Positions 36,931 through 49,959 are shown, numbered from the stretch's first letter. The stretch: DNA of 64,000 nucleotides from Ilyonectria destructans (GCA_020740775.1 JAHEWK010000015.1:930001-994000); one strand, 5' to 3'. Notes: generated by a model from the letters alone, not told the origin. Numbers and translations: made by a program.

Positions 36931-37564
36931 GATGGGTATCAAGCGCTGAGAAAAAGTGATAGTGATATTGGGAAATGATGAGCTGTCTTTAGGTGAATTG
37001 AGATTATTGTTCCTTATGTAGTCGCTTTGTCTTGCCGAATGCTCAAGCCCGATTACGGCTGTTGGCTACAACGTCTTTGCGATGTGCGCCTTAGCATCGC
37101 CCCGAATGCCAGTCCGAGGCCATTCTGGGAGGCCCGCCCCATTGAAAGGAGTCGGCCGCAGCCGATAAACCCGTCTGATGCAACCAACAAATGGCGATGA
37201 TTCGTTGCAGGATCAGGCTGCGATAGTTGTGGTAGGCCTCCCACATGTTCGCCCACTCAAGCTCGACGACGTGTTGGTGCAGGCAATACCAGCATGTGAA
37301 AGCTGTTGCTTTTTGTTGAAAGTGTACAAACGCCATATTCACGGAATCTGATTGATTGCCTGGTTCTCGTGACGTCCCAGCCTGCATCGAGGGGCCTCCC
37401 GGGCTCTCGTGAGGCGGATTAGCGCTTCTGTCGTGGGAAACTGAAGGATAAAGACCCGACAACCCTCAGCCGAATACAACAACCAGCGCGGCTTTTCCTA
37501 GCTTCCATCTTATCTCAAACATTCACTACTCATATTCAATTGCACCGTGACGACATTTCTTGAT
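36931..37564. promoter_or_regulatory. Divergent promoter region
   Basis: Between the helicase-AAA gene (minus) and the 37565 gene (plus). A minus frame at about 37053-37462 is open but has no motif and poor start context; I see only promoter sequence. Confidence 0.4.
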
Positions 37565-39017
37565 ATGTTCTCCAAACGATCACCACCATGGGCGTCGGCG
37601 CGGCTACGAGAGTCACGGGCGTCGGCCGCGATGGCATGGGCACCACCTCCGGTCGGAGATGTCATCGAGATTGTGACTATAGACGGCTTAACAAAGTGTG
37701 ATACAATTGATCGGGCTGAGATCTCCAATACAAAGCTCATTGCATCCTATAATTGGGTCGAAGATTCCGTGCCTAAGATCATGGTTCCAGGTATGCATGT
37801 TCCCGGCGACTACAGGAGCCATTCTAACATCAATAGGTAAACCTCCAAGATGGACACCCCTCACACAGCCTCGAAGGCTTCCCCAGGATACGGGCGAATT
37901 TTACCGCGACATCAATGCGGCGGCCCATGCCAGCCACCCTTTGGAACCAGCCATCGTGTCCATCATGACGATGAACCCGGAGCCGATGCCAGTGAACCTT
38001 GTTGCTTGTGGGAGCACAATTGGGGGCCTATTGCGGTTTTCCAGGGGTGAAGCTGACACCCGGCCATTCCGGATGTTCGTTGAGATCGTTGGAGACACGG
38101 TGCACTTGATCCGTAGGGAGAACAATCCCAAGGAGCTAATCCCGGACGTCAAAGGCTATGGGCACACGTTCCCCGATAACTATACCACGTGGGATGGCGA
38201 CGTCAGACGATCAACCTCGCACCAACGGATTATGATGTATCGATTCGCTGGTCTTGATATGATGGTTCGGTTCGAAGGAGATGGTTTCATTGAGTCACCG
38301 GGGCTGAAGCAGTCCAAAACACCGACGATTCCGAGCCCTACCGACAACAATGACGTTCTACCGGATCTTTCGGCTATGGGGATTGGAAGACCGGTCCTGG
38401 GACCTGGAACTGGGGAATCCGGGCTCAAGGTCGTCGAAGGGGGTCAAACTGTGCCCCAGGCGGCAGTATTTGAGCTCAAGACACGATCAGTCAAGGCTCG
38501 GGACAAAGACACACTCGGAGAGCAACTCCACCGTCTATGGGTTTCTCGGGTTGAACAATTTGTCCTGGCATACCATGAGAGAGGACTCTTCAATGACATT
38601 CAGATCAAGAATGTTAAAGGGCAAGTCAAAGAGTGGGAAGACACCAATCAGTCATCGTTGAGGCGTCTCGCAGCGCTTCTTCATCTCATCATTGACCACG
38701 CACGGGAGGCTCCAGATGGAAAACTCGACATCGTTTGCTCCAGTGGGGATTCACTGGAAATACGTAAGCAGGTTGGAGAAGACACCATGCTATCAACGTC
38801 TGTCCAGGCAGAATGGGCAACATGGCTGGGACAGGCGACACCAATGGAGCCGCACTCCAGTGCCGGCTCGTCCCCAGGGAGCAGCCCCATCGCCCGATTT
38901 GACATGGATAACTACGATTTTTACGACACCTATGACGACACCTACGATAGTGACGAGTTTAAGGATTTCACGGCCTGTGACAAGGAGTGCGGTTATTGTG
39001 GAAAGTGTGAATATTGA
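37565..39017 (+). CDS. Fungal-specific protein, often labelled GGPP-synthetase-like without evidence
   Basis: Two exons: 37565-37790 and 37837-39017 (468 aa). The intron starts GTATGC and ends ATCAATAG; splicing gives IMVPGKPPRWTPLTQPRRL. The N-terminal part (AEISNTKLIASYNWVEDSVPKIMVPGKPPRW in two blocks) and the block on NPEPMPVNLVACGSTIGGLLRF followed by FRMFVEIVGDTVHLIRRE are those of a large family of fungal proteins that databases often call geranylgeranyl pyrophosphate synthetase; there is no DDxxD motif, so I do not accept that function. The C-terminus is acidic, rich in Asp and Tyr (NYDFYDTYDDTYD), and ends with a small Cys cluster, CDKECGYCGKCEY. Intracellular, function unknown. The first ATG in frame was taken as start. 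Confidence 0.8.
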
Positions 39018-42000
39018 GGGAGGGTTACGCGAGCGGATTGTTTGTTCGTGGCTGTGAATTGATACGGATTTCTATGTATGCCAAGGGTTCATTATAAGAT
39101 TGTCTACCGTTCTCAAGCGAAATGACTGCCTGTAACCAACCCAAAGAGGTCGCACGATAGCGCATAGAGTCTCGGCTTAACGATCAGCGTGTGCGAGGCA
39201 AAGCGAGACTCTTGCTATAATAAGATTCGACAAAATGCCATCACGTGCTAATTTGCGTCTCGAGAAATGGTAAGTGATGTACAGGCCGCCCACTGACGCT
39301 GATGACGATGACTTGGAGATTGGTAGGTGGCTGAGTCTTGTACGGGCTGCTCAAAAGCTTGTCTATCCGCGTATCCCTGATTTTGTGCCACGCAATGGCC
39401 TCAATTGGGCACCATGCTCTGGAACTCGGCAATGGACGTGCACGAGAGCTGTTTCATGCGGTGCGGATCGTAATGACGAAGGGGAGAGTCCGCAGATCCC
39501 GATGTCTCTGGCCTCTGTCTCTGGGGCTGTGCAAGTGTGGGCGAGATGGAAAACTGGACCGGCCCCAATTTACTGGCATCTGGGCTCCTATTTTAGTCCG
39601 GCTCCCGCTAATCGTCTGGCGTGAGCACCAGAGCGAGACGCCGGCAAGTCGTCTCGTCTCGTCTTCAGACTCATGTCAGAGTGCAGGGTTTTCACCGGCG
39701 ATTGGCGATGCGGTTGCGAGGCTGAAACAAGAGCCGCCGATCAGCCAGATCGATGCCGAATTTATTACACACAGTGACGGCACCGTCGGAGGTGTACTAC
39801 GTAGTGATTAGGACATGCCTTTGATTCATTCGCAGCCAAGCTAAAACTCCCTGCACTGACGAGGGCATTACGCAAGCCAGGTCCTCCCAGTCCCCGGTCG
39901 ACGGTGGAGGAACGGTCTGGGTCCCAGTGGAGCGGAACGAGGGTGGCAGACGAACTGGACAGCCTTTTCTAGCCGGCTGGGGCGTCGTCGCCATGCCGAA
40001 CAGGGAGAATATTAGAGAGACAGGCTCGTGGACTCACGCCTCCCCCGACTTTCAACCCCGCTGCAGAGGGAGGGGCTCCCTGGATCTCGAGTCTATCGGT
40101 CTGGACGGTGGCAGCGGCGCGAGGGTTTGGGGGATGTGTGAGTTTTGCCGACAGGAGTTCGGCTGCGGCTTCAACGGGCCGAGAAGGTTACTGGTGGGCC
40201 TAGATGGAGGGCGTGAAGCCAGAACAGCCGGAAGCCCTTGAGGTGCTCTAACAGTATCAGTGTCTACCGGCCATCCGACTTTGAGAGCCAAGACTTTCTC
40301 GTTGGGCGCGGGGATGGACCGATAGATCACCCCATGGTTACTGGCTAGTGCGTCCCTTGGTTGAGGGGGCAAAAGCTCCTCAGAGATGGCTTTTCGCCGC
40401 CATCGCGCCCTCGCCTTGCCTCCCCACGCTCGGTCAAGGGGGTTGGGTGGGCTGGGATGGACTGTCATTGTGGTGGAGAGGGAAGGTTGGGCGGGTTTGT
40501 ATGGTGCCATTGAGCCCCCAGAGCCATTGGAAACCTGGTGGAATGTGGAGAGAACCCTGGAGAGCCGCCCCGACAGGGCGAGACAAGCTCTGGCGAACCA
40601 CCTAAAAGCCCTCGCTCAACCACTCAAGGGGCCACTGGATGCCATGGGAGGAACGAGGAGGGTGTGGGGCGGCATTGTTGGAAGGGTGGCAGCGCTCTGG
40701 AGAAACTTGGCTTCTTTGTCACGGAGACAGCTCCCGTTCCTAGTGTAGCGGCTTGAAGCGGTAACCCGCTGTGGGCTGGTGGTGATTTACTGGCGCCGCT
40801 GTCTCAGGGGCATTTCTGGCCATCCATCCATCCATCTCACAAGCCGTCTGATGGTCAAAGGGTGGGCATAAGATGGAGACACCCTGCGTCCGTACTCGTA
40901 TTGGGGGCGACGTACAGTAATAGCCCAAAGGCGCCAAAGGTGAAGTATCCAGCAGCACACTGTACTCGCACTTCGTACACGGTACTCGTTCGTAATCGCG
41001 AGAGCTCGCAACCAGCGGGTACTTCGGACAGGTCAGAGTTATCCGTGTATGGGGCGGGCAGTGTGAATAGCGGATAGCCGCCGCGTGTCAGAACCACGCA
41101 CCGCGCCACGCCATGGTGGTGTGGAATGGATACGAGTCTACTCTTGAGAAGGTTTGCCCGTTGTTAAGTAGCGGTGTTGAGTGCATACTTTGTTCGCAGT
41201 AGGCGCGCTGATGAAAGAGCTGACTTCTACTAAGCCCCAGCCGACCCAAGGTCAGACCCATCGTCAGGCCAGAGTCAGACCCAGAGTCAGAACAGATTTA
41301 GACCGAACCAGATTCAGACTCCTTCCATGGACCCAACAAACGGTTCAATACCAAGCTTTGCATGGTCTCACCGGTAGCATCTGCTCTTGGGTCTTGCCCC
41401 TGTCGTGTGTCAAGACAAAAGGAGACGATGACGAAAGAAAAGCAAACAAACCAAGAGGCGAATACCAAAAAAGAAGCGGCTGGGTCGCGTGCCGCTCGGG
41501 CATTGTGCTATCCAGTGCTATGTAGTGTACCCAATGTTTCGGTTTGGCCTCCGTCTCATGCACACGAGCTCTTCATTCTCTGGAGTCGCCACAATCCCAT
41601 TCCTGGGATCCAGACTGGTTCTCGACGCACTGCACTGCACGCTGCACGCTCCTGCAGCGCTGGATCATGGCCACGGAATGTCCATGACCGCGTGGATGGG
41701 AAATGGCGGCTGCACCGCGATAAGATACAGAGGTGCGTTGCGCTACTGCACGTCTAGGCAGGACTGTAAAGTGCTCCGGACAAGTCCCTGGTCCTGCTGC
41801 AGTGTTCGGTGACAGGAGATGCCACATACCTAATTAAGCCCAGCCACTGGAGCTGTTCCCGCCCGAGAAGTACTTGCCACCGGAACGGATTGTCAGGGAC
41901 GGGGTATTGAGGCAGAGGAAGAAGTGTGGGCGGGTACGGGATACTTGTGCTCGCGTGTAGCTTCTGTGGACGAGCAAGTACCTATCTTAATAAACGTGTC

Positions 42001-42420
42001 TAATAATGTGCCTGGCTTGGCATCTCCCCCTGATAATGACACTCCCGCCCCCCAGGCGTGTCCTCCCGCTCCCCAGTGTCGCATCCTGGATGCTCTACCC
42101 CCAACCAACTCTTTTGCCACAAAGGGACCCTGGACGTGTCTCCTGCCCCCTGGTTTTGCTGGATTTCATTCATTTATCCGTCGCTCGCTCCTCTTGCCCT
42201 TCTCATTGTTGTGCTTGATGGTCTGTTTCTGAACAAATCTCCTTTCATCGGCCATTGTTACACCTAGAGCCGTTACGCCTGCGACCCCTTGCTACTTAAA
42301 TCAGCTTGCGAGACGACTACGACGACACCGGAGACCCCCAACCGTGACATACTCCATACGGACTGGATCCGAACCTGAGCGAGATCGGCGACACGAAATA
42401 ACTGCTTGAATTCGAGGGCG
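39018..42420. other. 3.4-kb region without supported gene
   Basis: Several frames of 100-157 codons are open (39.3-39.8, 40.05-40.75, 41.2-41.8 kb), but they overlap on both strands, lack motifs and mostly lack an ATG in good context. GTCAGA/CCAGA-rich imperfect repeats occur at 41.25-41.32 kb. Pyrimidine-rich sequence in the last 400 bp fits the promoter and 5' UTR of the BAR gene. A non-coding RNA cannot be excluded. Confidence 0.4.
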
Positions 42421-43835
42421 ATGAGCCAGAAAACCGGAATCATGCATTTCACCAAGAAAATCGACAAGGCCTTCCAATGGGCCGGAGAGAAGGTGGGCGG
42501 ACAGGCCCGAACGACGCACTCGGATGAGTTTAAGAACCTCGAGACCGAGATGGCTCTTCGACAGGACGGTTCGTGAACCCAGTCCCCATTCGAGACCCAG
42601 TACATGTAGCTAACTAACCCGTTTCCCGCAGGTATGGAGCGCCTCCAGAAGTCAATGGGCGGCTACGTCAGGTGGATCTCGCGCCGCAGCGAGGTCCTCG
42701 AGGACAAGGAGAAGGGCTCTCCCATGGCCCACCTGGGCCGCACGATGGCCACCCACGGCGAGGACTTTGAGCAAGACTCGGAGTTTGGAAACTGCCTGCT
42801 CTCCCTCGGCCGTGCCAACGAGCGCATTGCCGGCATTCAGGAGACGTATGTCGACTGTGCCACTGCGACGTGGTTCGACAGCTTGGACCGAAGCTTGGCC
42901 ATGATGAAGGAGTACCAGGTATGCCCAACACTGTCCTACCCGATTGTTAATGTTTACTAATTCCACCACAGGCTGCTCGCAAGAAGCTCGAGAACCGACG
43001 CCTGGCCTACGACGCCAGCACCGGCAAGCTGGGCAAGGCCCGACGAGACGACTTCCGAATCGAGGAGGAGGTCCGAATGAACAAGGCCAAGTTTGAGGAA
43101 TCCAGCGAGGACGTGATCCGCCGCATGCAGGACATCAAGGAGTCCGAGGCGGAGAGCATCTCGTCCCTGACGCAGTTCCTCGACGCCGAGCTGGACTACC
43201 ATGAGCGATGTGCCGATGAACTGCGCCGAGTCCGCCAGTCGTGGGCCGGAGCTGCTACATCCTCGCCAACCTATGGAGCACGACCCCCCCAGCCTCATGT
43301 TGCTCGAAGCCGGTCCAACACGGCTCGATCCTGGCAGGAGCCTCGCCAAAACTCCGTGTACGAGGAGCCGGAGCCGGAGCCGGAGCACGCCCCGGAGCCC
43401 GTTCGTATCCCCACCCGTTCTCCCAGCAGCCGCCGCCTCGCACCGCCGCCTCCCCAGGCTCCGCGTCCTTCGATAGCGAGAGCCTCTACTTTTGAAAGTA
43501 GAACCTCCAACTTTGAGCCGAGAACATCCACGCCCCAGGCCAGCCTCCGACCCGTTGGAGCGCCGCTCGCGCGAGTTGCAACGACAGACAACAGCTCGTA
43601 CAACGGTCGAGAACGAGACAACAACGACGTCTTCTCCGACGATATCTCAACGCCCAGTCGAAGCGCCAGCCCCGACGGTTGGGGCCATCGCAGCGCCAGC
43701 CCTGCCACCAGCTACGGAAGCATGAGCAGGAGTACGAGTGCGCTGGGCAACAAGAAGGCGCCGCCGCCGCCTGTGAACCGCGCCAAGAAGCCTCCGCCTC
43801 CCCCCCCTGCGCGGAGAGAGAACTTGGGCTACTGA
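42421..43835 (+). CDS. BAR-domain protein with proline-rich tail
   Basis: Three exons: 42421-42568, 42632-42918, 42972-43835 (432 aa). The first intron uses a weak donor (GTTCGT), but joining gives LRQDGMERLQKSMGGY as in related proteins; the second has GTATGC, a TACTAAT branch and CCACAG. Residues about 1-265 form the BAR domain (HFTKKIDKAFQWAGEKVGG start, AHLGRTMATHGEDFEQDSEFG, then the long charged helices RKKLENRRLAYDAS and EEEVRMNKAKFEES), a dimeric banana-shaped module that binds curved membranes. After that the chain is disordered, with acidic EEPEPEPEHAPEP and several PxxP runs (APPPPQAPRP, KKAPPPPVNRAKKPPPPPP), likely SH3 ligands. Fits a fungal endophilin/amphiphysin-like factor in endocytosis, though it has no SH3 domain of its own. 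Confidence 0.9.
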
Positions 43836-44266
43836 TGAGATATAAGAAAGAGATTCATATTGTGCACATGTCATACTAGATACTTTTCATGTCGGGTCTT
43901 GGGTTTATGGTGTTTGGGACGGCTCTGCTTTTGTATGGGACACTGGAAATGGGTCACGGGTCACGTTGAACGCGACTATAGGTTGCTTCGTCCGAAATGG
44001 ACCTTAATTGATCTTTTCGTTGAATTCTTGCTGATCCCGGGTGCAATTGATACGAAATGTGATTGTCATGGTGAATGCTGCTTAGTATTGAAGCAGAGGA
44101 GAGTACTGCTCTGTGGCAAAGTCACGTGACTTCGCGTTTGCCTGAAGCTGCCTTGAATACCAACTTGACGAGCAGGACAGCCTCCAACCAACAACCGGCT
44201 GCACCTGGTGTCCTCCACATCTTCTCTCCTCGTACTGTAGCCGGATACGTCTGTCCCAAAGTCGCC
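43836..44266. other. Intergenic region
   Basis: 3' region of the BAR gene and promoter of cyclin H. No gene seen. Confidence 0.5.
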
Positions 44267-45371
44267 ATGGCCAACGAAGACGAGCGGTACCGGCAATCCA
44301 GCCAATTTCGGCTCTGGTCCTTCACCCCAGACAGCCTCCATGAGCTTCGCTCCAAGACGAACTCGCTCGCGAAGGAGCAGATTGCGCCGCGCCTCTCCGC
44401 CGATCCCGCGCCCGAATTCCTAACCCCCGACGAAGAGACCAGGCTCGTCAAGTTCTTCACCGTCGAGCTCATCCGCGCCGCCCAGTTCTGCGAAATGCCC
44501 ACCGAAGTCCGCGCCACGGCTGCGATTTTCCTGCGGCGATTCTACGTCACCAACTCGGTCATGACATACCCGGCCACCGACCTGCTCAAGACGTCGCTGT
44601 TCTTCGGGTGCAAGGCCGAGGGCTACTTCTACAAGCTCGTCCAGTTCTCGGAGAAGTTCCCCAACACCACTGGCGAGCAGATCCTCGCTGGCGAGTTCCT
44701 CCTGTGCCAGGGCATCAGGTTCGCCTTTGATGTGCGACACCCCTTTCGTGCGCTCGAGGGCGCCATCCTGGAGCTGCGGAGAAGGCTTCCGGCGGAGGAT
44801 TCGAGGGTGAAGAGAGCGCATGGTCGAGCTAGGGAAATCCTCAAATTCAGCCCTCTGGTGACGGATGCCTACTTCCACTACACCCCGAGTCAGATCATGA
44901 TGGCATCGTTGTCCATCGTCGACCACGGCCTAGTCGACATTTTGGTGCCTGGGCTACCTGAGAACGGAGACCAGAGCAAGGCAAAAGGACACGCCGACAT
45001 GCGACAGAAGATTATGGACACCATTGCAGACTGTCGGAGGATGCTCGAAGAGGAGCCCCCAGAGCGGATGATGGACTACTGGGGCACGGTATGTTAACCC
45101 ACCACACTTTTCTATGTACACGGTCGCTAACATTGAACAGCCCGAGATTGTCAAGGCCATGAAGCCTCTCCGAAAGAAGCTCCAGAAATGCCGAGACCCC
45201 GATCGAGCGAACCTGGTCAACCTCCAGCGGGCGAGACGAGAACAGACTCTGAACAAGGAGAAGAAGGCAGTCAAGCTCGATGACGCTGGTGTTTTTGGCG
45301 ATGAGCTTGCCAGAGACACAAAAAGGATCAAGTTGGAGAAGGCAGACGATGTGTTTGGCCCGCCGTTGTGA
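44267..45371 (+). CDS. ccl1: Cyclin H, TFIIH/CAK subunit
   Basis: Two exons: 44267-45088 and 45141-45371 (350 aa). The intron starts GTATGT, has a GCTAAC branch and ends GAACAG. The start MANEDERYRQSSQFRLWSF is the usual cyclin H opening (YRxSSQxRxWxF). Two cyclin boxes follow: about residues 70-165 (RATAAIFLRRFYVTNS, KTSLFFGCKAEG) and about 170-270 (LLCQGIRFAFDVRHPFRALEG, TPSQIMMASL). The C-terminal exon is basic and helical. Cyclin H partners the CDK7-type kinase and MAT1 in the CDK-activating kinase, part of TFIIH that phosphorylates the RNA polymerase II tail. One copy is expected per genome. Confidence 0.93.
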
Positions 45372-46306
45372 GCTCAGATCACACTCTTTGATCACTGCGG
45401 CCAATACGTCGCCTGCTCGATACCATCTCCCTGAGGCGCCATGAGGGCAGAGTCGCAGAGTCGCGTGCTTGGAAGCTCCTCGAAGCTCATCGACAAGGGC
45501 ACGGTGCAACAAGGAGCATGTCATCTTGACGAGGCCCAAAATTTGCGCTGCCATGTGACGTGGAATGCCATGACGAGAAGCCTCAGATGGTCGCTCCAGC
45601 GGCGCACCCATCACCATGCCTTGGAGTCTTAAAGGCCAATGTGCACCGTGCCGGATTTTCTACATCGTTCCCTGGCTAAATTGCGCTGTCGTCTAGCCCA
45701 AACTAGATAGTGAACACTACATACATCTAATGACACGAGGGCTAGATCCGCTTCTGAGAAGCGAAGAACTGGGTTATCCGGACGCTGACGGATCTTGGAG
45801 GAAGTTATAGACGGCAAATATAGAGCCGGACTAATGATGTCTATGTCAGTGGCAGACTACCACTTAATCAAGTCTACGATGCCGGGCGACGGTGTCTTGG
45901 AAGTACCGCTTACAACTGAACTGAAGTCAGTCTAGCACCGCGGATGAGAGTTTGAAAGCTCCAATTTCCGTAACAAATTTATAGATGAGAAAGATACTTC
46001 TTCCCGTCCGGTCAATGAGAAATCAGTCTCCATGTTCATCGGCTCTAGGAATCCGTTGTATTTAACTAAAACTAGATGGGTATCATTGTCATTTGGGGTG
46101 CGGAGCATGCTGTCACCTCCTTCTGAGTCTTATGCAAAGTCTTCTGCCCGTGTCATCCAAACACCGCCCTTAGATCTGCGAGCCATGAACTTGCCGTCCA
46201 AGCATGCTGCAGCAATCTATCCACACAAATGAGTTTCCGAACGATGTAAGTGCCGCCTCTTGAGTTATCGATGTTACATCCGCCTAAACCCTCCATGTGG
46301 TAGCCT
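45372..46306. other. Convergent intergenic region
   Basis: Between the stop codons of cyclin H (plus) and the S15-type hydrolase (minus). Short open frames only. Confidence 0.45.
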
Positions 46307-48131
46307 TTACCGAGGGGTGAATGGTAGAATAACGGAGCTGGGATATTCAGCACCGAAGTGGATGGTCTGTTGGCCGCGGTTTTGCTCCTCCTCGGGCCTT
46401 GGTCCGGAGAATGAGCTGTACTCGGCGAGGCCGGGGAATTGGCCACCGATCTAATTGTTGTTAGCATGGTTCATATTGTAGAGAGTTGTGACGTACTCTA
46501 ATGCTGATACTCTCACCCGCGTCAAAGTCAACACCCATTGCCCAAATGCCAATCTCAAGCTTGACAATGTTTCCGGGCTTAATCTTTTCTTGTTTGGCGT
46601 GGGGATGGAAGGGGAACTGGGGATGGATGCTTCGAGACTGATCGACTGCTCGCTGGGATGCGCGCAGGATGCCAATCGAGCCAAGGTGGAGATTCAAACT
46701 GGCCTGGTCCTTGGTCGCAATCTCAGCGATGGACTTGATCGGGGTAGCCTTGAATGGGAAGTTCAAGTGCATCAGGTCCTTGCCGTCCTTGTCCTTCTTT
46801 CGCAGGATGACAAAGACGGTAAAGTCATCCCGAGCGTCGCAGGACATGTATAGGATGGCCTTGGGCAAGCCGATCAGGCGAGCGGGATCGGAGAAGGTAT
46901 ATGTAAACTCGGAGAAGCTCTTGAAGTCCTCGGAGTTGTGCGCGACGGTGCTGAGGGCGGCATTGCGGGTAGGCTGGAGCTTGTTGTCGGGGTTCAGAAA
47001 GAGCTCGCGGTATTCGGTGTTGGGGACGGGGAAGTCTTCGAGAACAATGTCGTCGATGGCCTCACGATCGCCAAACTGCAGGGCAGACCATCGGACCTTT
47101 GGCGTGTTCTTCTCCCAGCCGTTGTCAATGTCCTTCAGGTACCGGTCGAAGAAAACACCGAGCTCCTCCATGGACTCGGGGATGCTGTACAGCTCATACC
47201 ACTCCTGCTTGCTGCCCCAGTGAATCCACTTGTTGTCGTGGGGAATCTCCATCCAGCCGCGCACGCTGCCCATGGTGTGGATGCTGCTCACGTCGGAGCC
47301 GCGGATGTAGGCCGGGCAGCGGATCTTGGTCATGTCGACGCGCTTGTCCTTCCAGTGGGCGTTCTGGGTGGGCGAACGCCGGTACATGCTGTCGAAGTCC
47401 TCGAGGCCGGCGTTGGTCTGGCCGCGCACGATGGCGTCGGCGATGAGGTCGAAGTTGCTCATCGAGAACCAGCCGCCGCGGCAGAACTGCTCGCGGTACA
47501 AGTCCGACATGCCCTCCCAGGGGGCGATGGCCTTGAGGGAGGGAGGTTGCTGGGCGGCGATGAACCACTGGGCAATAGCTAGAGCTGAGTTGCCAGCCAT
47601 GCCAACAGAGCCGTTGCACCAGTCCATAGCGGCAACGGCTTCGACAACATCGTAGCCATCTTCAGCGTCCTGGCTGCCCATGACGCAGATCTGGCCGTCG
47701 CTATTGCCCGCGCCGCGAGTGTCGACGCTGACAATGGCGTAGCCCTTGGGACACCAGTGCGCGGGATCCAGACCCTCGAACTTCTCAAGACCGCTCAGGT
47801 CAGAGCGAGCAACACAACAGTTCCACACGCACATGGGAAGCATGTCCAGGGCGCTGTATTTCTTGCCGTAGAACGACCAGCTCAGCACGGCGGGTACCTT
47901 CTCGGTCGAGTCGGCCGGCCGGTAGACGTCGATGTAGAGGCGGGCGCCATCGCGCACCTTGATCTCGACGTCGTGGTCGATGCGGATGTCGCTGGTGATG
48001 GGCTTTGCGTCGAAGGGATTCGCGCCGGCCTTGAGGACCTCCGTCTTGCCTGGCTGGAAGCCCGCGTAGCCGTTCTCGCCCTCGACTGGGAGCTTGATGC
48101 GCTTGGTTGCGACTTGCACGGGGTTGGGCAT
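46307..48131 (-). CDS. S15/CocE-NonD family alpha/beta hydrolase
   Basis: Two exons: 48131-46497 and 46450-46307 (592 aa). The intron starts GTACGT, has a TGCTAACA branch and ends AATTAG, joining SIRIGGQFPGLAEY; without it the frame would stop early. The N-terminal half is the catalytic hydrolase domain: VRDGARLYIDVYRP, VSVDTRGAGNSDG, then GMAGNSALAIAQW with Ser182 as likely nucleophile, and APWEGMSDLYREQF. The C-terminal part is a jelly-roll domain (FTVFVILRKKDKDGKDL, PGNIVKLEIGIWAMGVDFDAGES). The family includes X-Pro dipeptidyl peptidases, cocaine esterase and cephalosporin acylases; without a signal peptide an intracellular acyl- or peptide-hydrolase is most likely. It is divergent from the PhyH-like gene. 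Confidence 0.9.
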
Positions 48132-48828
48132 GGTTGTAGATGAGGGCCGGGCTGGCTCTTTTGGATAGGGGAATTGGGTGTAAGTTATCTAAAGGGAGAC
48201 GTAGAAAGGGAGTGATTGAGGATGGGATGAAAGCAAAGAGAACCCTTGCAGTGAATCCGGGGTCATGGCATAAATACTGGCATCTCCATCGCCATGTCGG
48301 ATCAAAGCCGCGGGAATCTGGGGTAGCTTCTCCAACTTCGAAGCTCTCCTCCGGGGACCAATCCAGCCAGCCGAACCGAGATTCGGCCCCGAGCCTCGGG
48401 GCGTTTCTCGTCGCCACCACGAAATAGTGCGCTACGTGCTACTGACATCGCGGAGATCGGCTCGGTTCAGAGATACACGCATTAGTCTTGCGGGGAACCC
48501 TGCTCTAGATGCAGCACCTTGGCCTCCACTGCGGGGATGAGGCATGGGGATGACCTTTTCATCGCGCCTTATTCGACCGAGCCGGAGGTGAAGGATCATC
48601 GCAGACTGAACGCGGGGACACGGTCGTTGACGTGCAGCCGACGGATCGAGTGGCGGCTCCGAAACGAACCGACCATGAGGCCCTGTATATCTAAGCCCGG
48701 CCGAGATGCCTTCAACAGTCTTCATTCGACCAAGCTTCCAGGCACAATACATCTAAGGCCCAAGAAGCACGCAACCACCTTCACACCCTTCTATCAGCTA
48801 CATTTCCCAATCCCCCCTATTATACACA
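48132..48828. promoter_or_regulatory. Bidirectional promoter, hydrolase / PhyH, with TCGGYTC elements
   Basis: 697-bp divergent promoter. TCGGTTC occurs at 48372-48378 (minus), 48462-48468 (plus) and 48666-48672 (minus); TCGGCTC occurs at 48457-48463. The 48371 copy sits in CCGAACCGAGATTCGG, a CCG...CGG pair like those bound by Zn2Cys6 factors. The same element recurs upstream of the MFS gene. Confidence 0.45.
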
Positions 48829-49959
48829 ATGGCTGCCACCGAAGGTCCCCTGCTGCAAACCATTGCGCCCCGCTTCGAGGCCAAGGACTTGGTCGAGTTC
48901 GATGAGAGCGCATTCTACGGAGACTGGCGCGACGAGTTCCACAAGAACGGCTGCGTGGTCATCAAGAATGTCATCAGCAAGGAGCGCGCTCAGTACTACT
49001 GCGACAAGCAGATCCAGTGGATGAAGAACTTTGAGCTGGGCTTCGACGAGAAGGACCCCAAGACCTGGACTGCCGAGCACCTCCCCGTGAGCTTCAAGGG
49101 CGGGTGAGTTTTTTTTCTGCAAAAATATAAAAGGAATAAAGCTAACCAGGTGCAGCATGTACTTCGCCTATGGCTCTCCTCACGAGAAGATGGCCTGGGA
49201 GGCTCGCACTGAGCCCGCCGTCATCTCCGTCTTCGAGAAGCTTTGGGGAACCAAGGAGCTCATTAGTTCCTTTGATGGTATGAACATTTCTATGCCGAAC
49301 CGAACGGACATTACCTGGAGCCCCTGGCCCCATACCGACCAGAACCCTCAACGCAAGGGGTAAGTCTCTCTCTCCATCTGCAGGTACCCCAGCTCACATG
49401 CAGCAGTATGCAAGCCGTGCAGGGCCTCCTCAACTACGCTCCCAACGGCCCCAAGGACGGCGGCCTCATGCTGATGAAGGGCTCCTCCAAGCTCTTCAAT
49501 GAGTTCTTCATGCACAAGCGCGAGTCGGCTGACCACGAGGATGCGCCTCCGCCTGAGCTCGAGTTCATGGACCTCTTCCTCTTCAGCGAAAAGGACCTCA
49601 AGTGGTTCGAGGCCCGCGGGTGCGAGATGTTCAAGGTCAACATGGAGCCCGGCGACTTTGTGCTCTGGGACTCGCGCACCATCCACTACGCGCGCTTCCC
49701 CGAGGGCGAGCAGATCCGCCATGTGCAGTACATCTGCATGACGCCTCGCATCTTTGCCGAGGAGGAGGCGCTGGAGGCCAAGAAGTACTGCTTCGAGAAC
49801 TACATTGGCACCACCCACTGGCCGCACTGCAACATTCGCCCGGCGCAGGAGAAGCCTATGCGGAATGGCGAGGTCTGCCCCAAGTACAGGACCGAGCCGT
49901 TTGAGAAGCCTGAGGTGACGGATACGGTACTCAAGCTTGCTGGTGTGAAGCCTTATTAG
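48829..49959 (+). CDS. Phytanoyl-CoA dioxygenase (PhyH)-like Fe(II)/2OG oxygenase
   Basis: Three exons: 48829-49103, 49156-49359, 49407-49959 (343 aa). Introns start GTGAGT and GTAAGT. The first iron ligands are in SPWPHTDQNPQ (His151, Asp153) and the distal ligand is in DSRTIHYARFPEGEQIRH (His253), with an Arg ten residues later for 2-oxoglutarate. NYAPNGPKDGGLMLMKGS is the usual PhyH strand-turn before the active site. The family hydroxylates small organic substrates using Fe(II), oxygen and 2-oxoglutarate; fungal members act in secondary metabolism or catabolism as often as in lipid breakdown. No peroxisomal SKL-type end is present (it ends GVKPY). The divergent hydrolase and downstream MFS gene point to a shared pathway. 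Confidence 0.92.

Noticed and set aside
37053..37462. Minus-strand frame of 123 codons, Trp- and His-rich
   Set aside because: No ATG in good context, no motif, lies in a divergent promoter region.
39241..41827. Many open frames of 100-157 codons on both strands
   Set aside because: Overlapping, no family signal, few good ATG contexts and no splice structure joining them.
46669..47655. Plus-strand open frames of up to 214 codons
   Set aside because: Antisense shadow of the S15-type hydrolase, caused by its GC-rich third codon positions.
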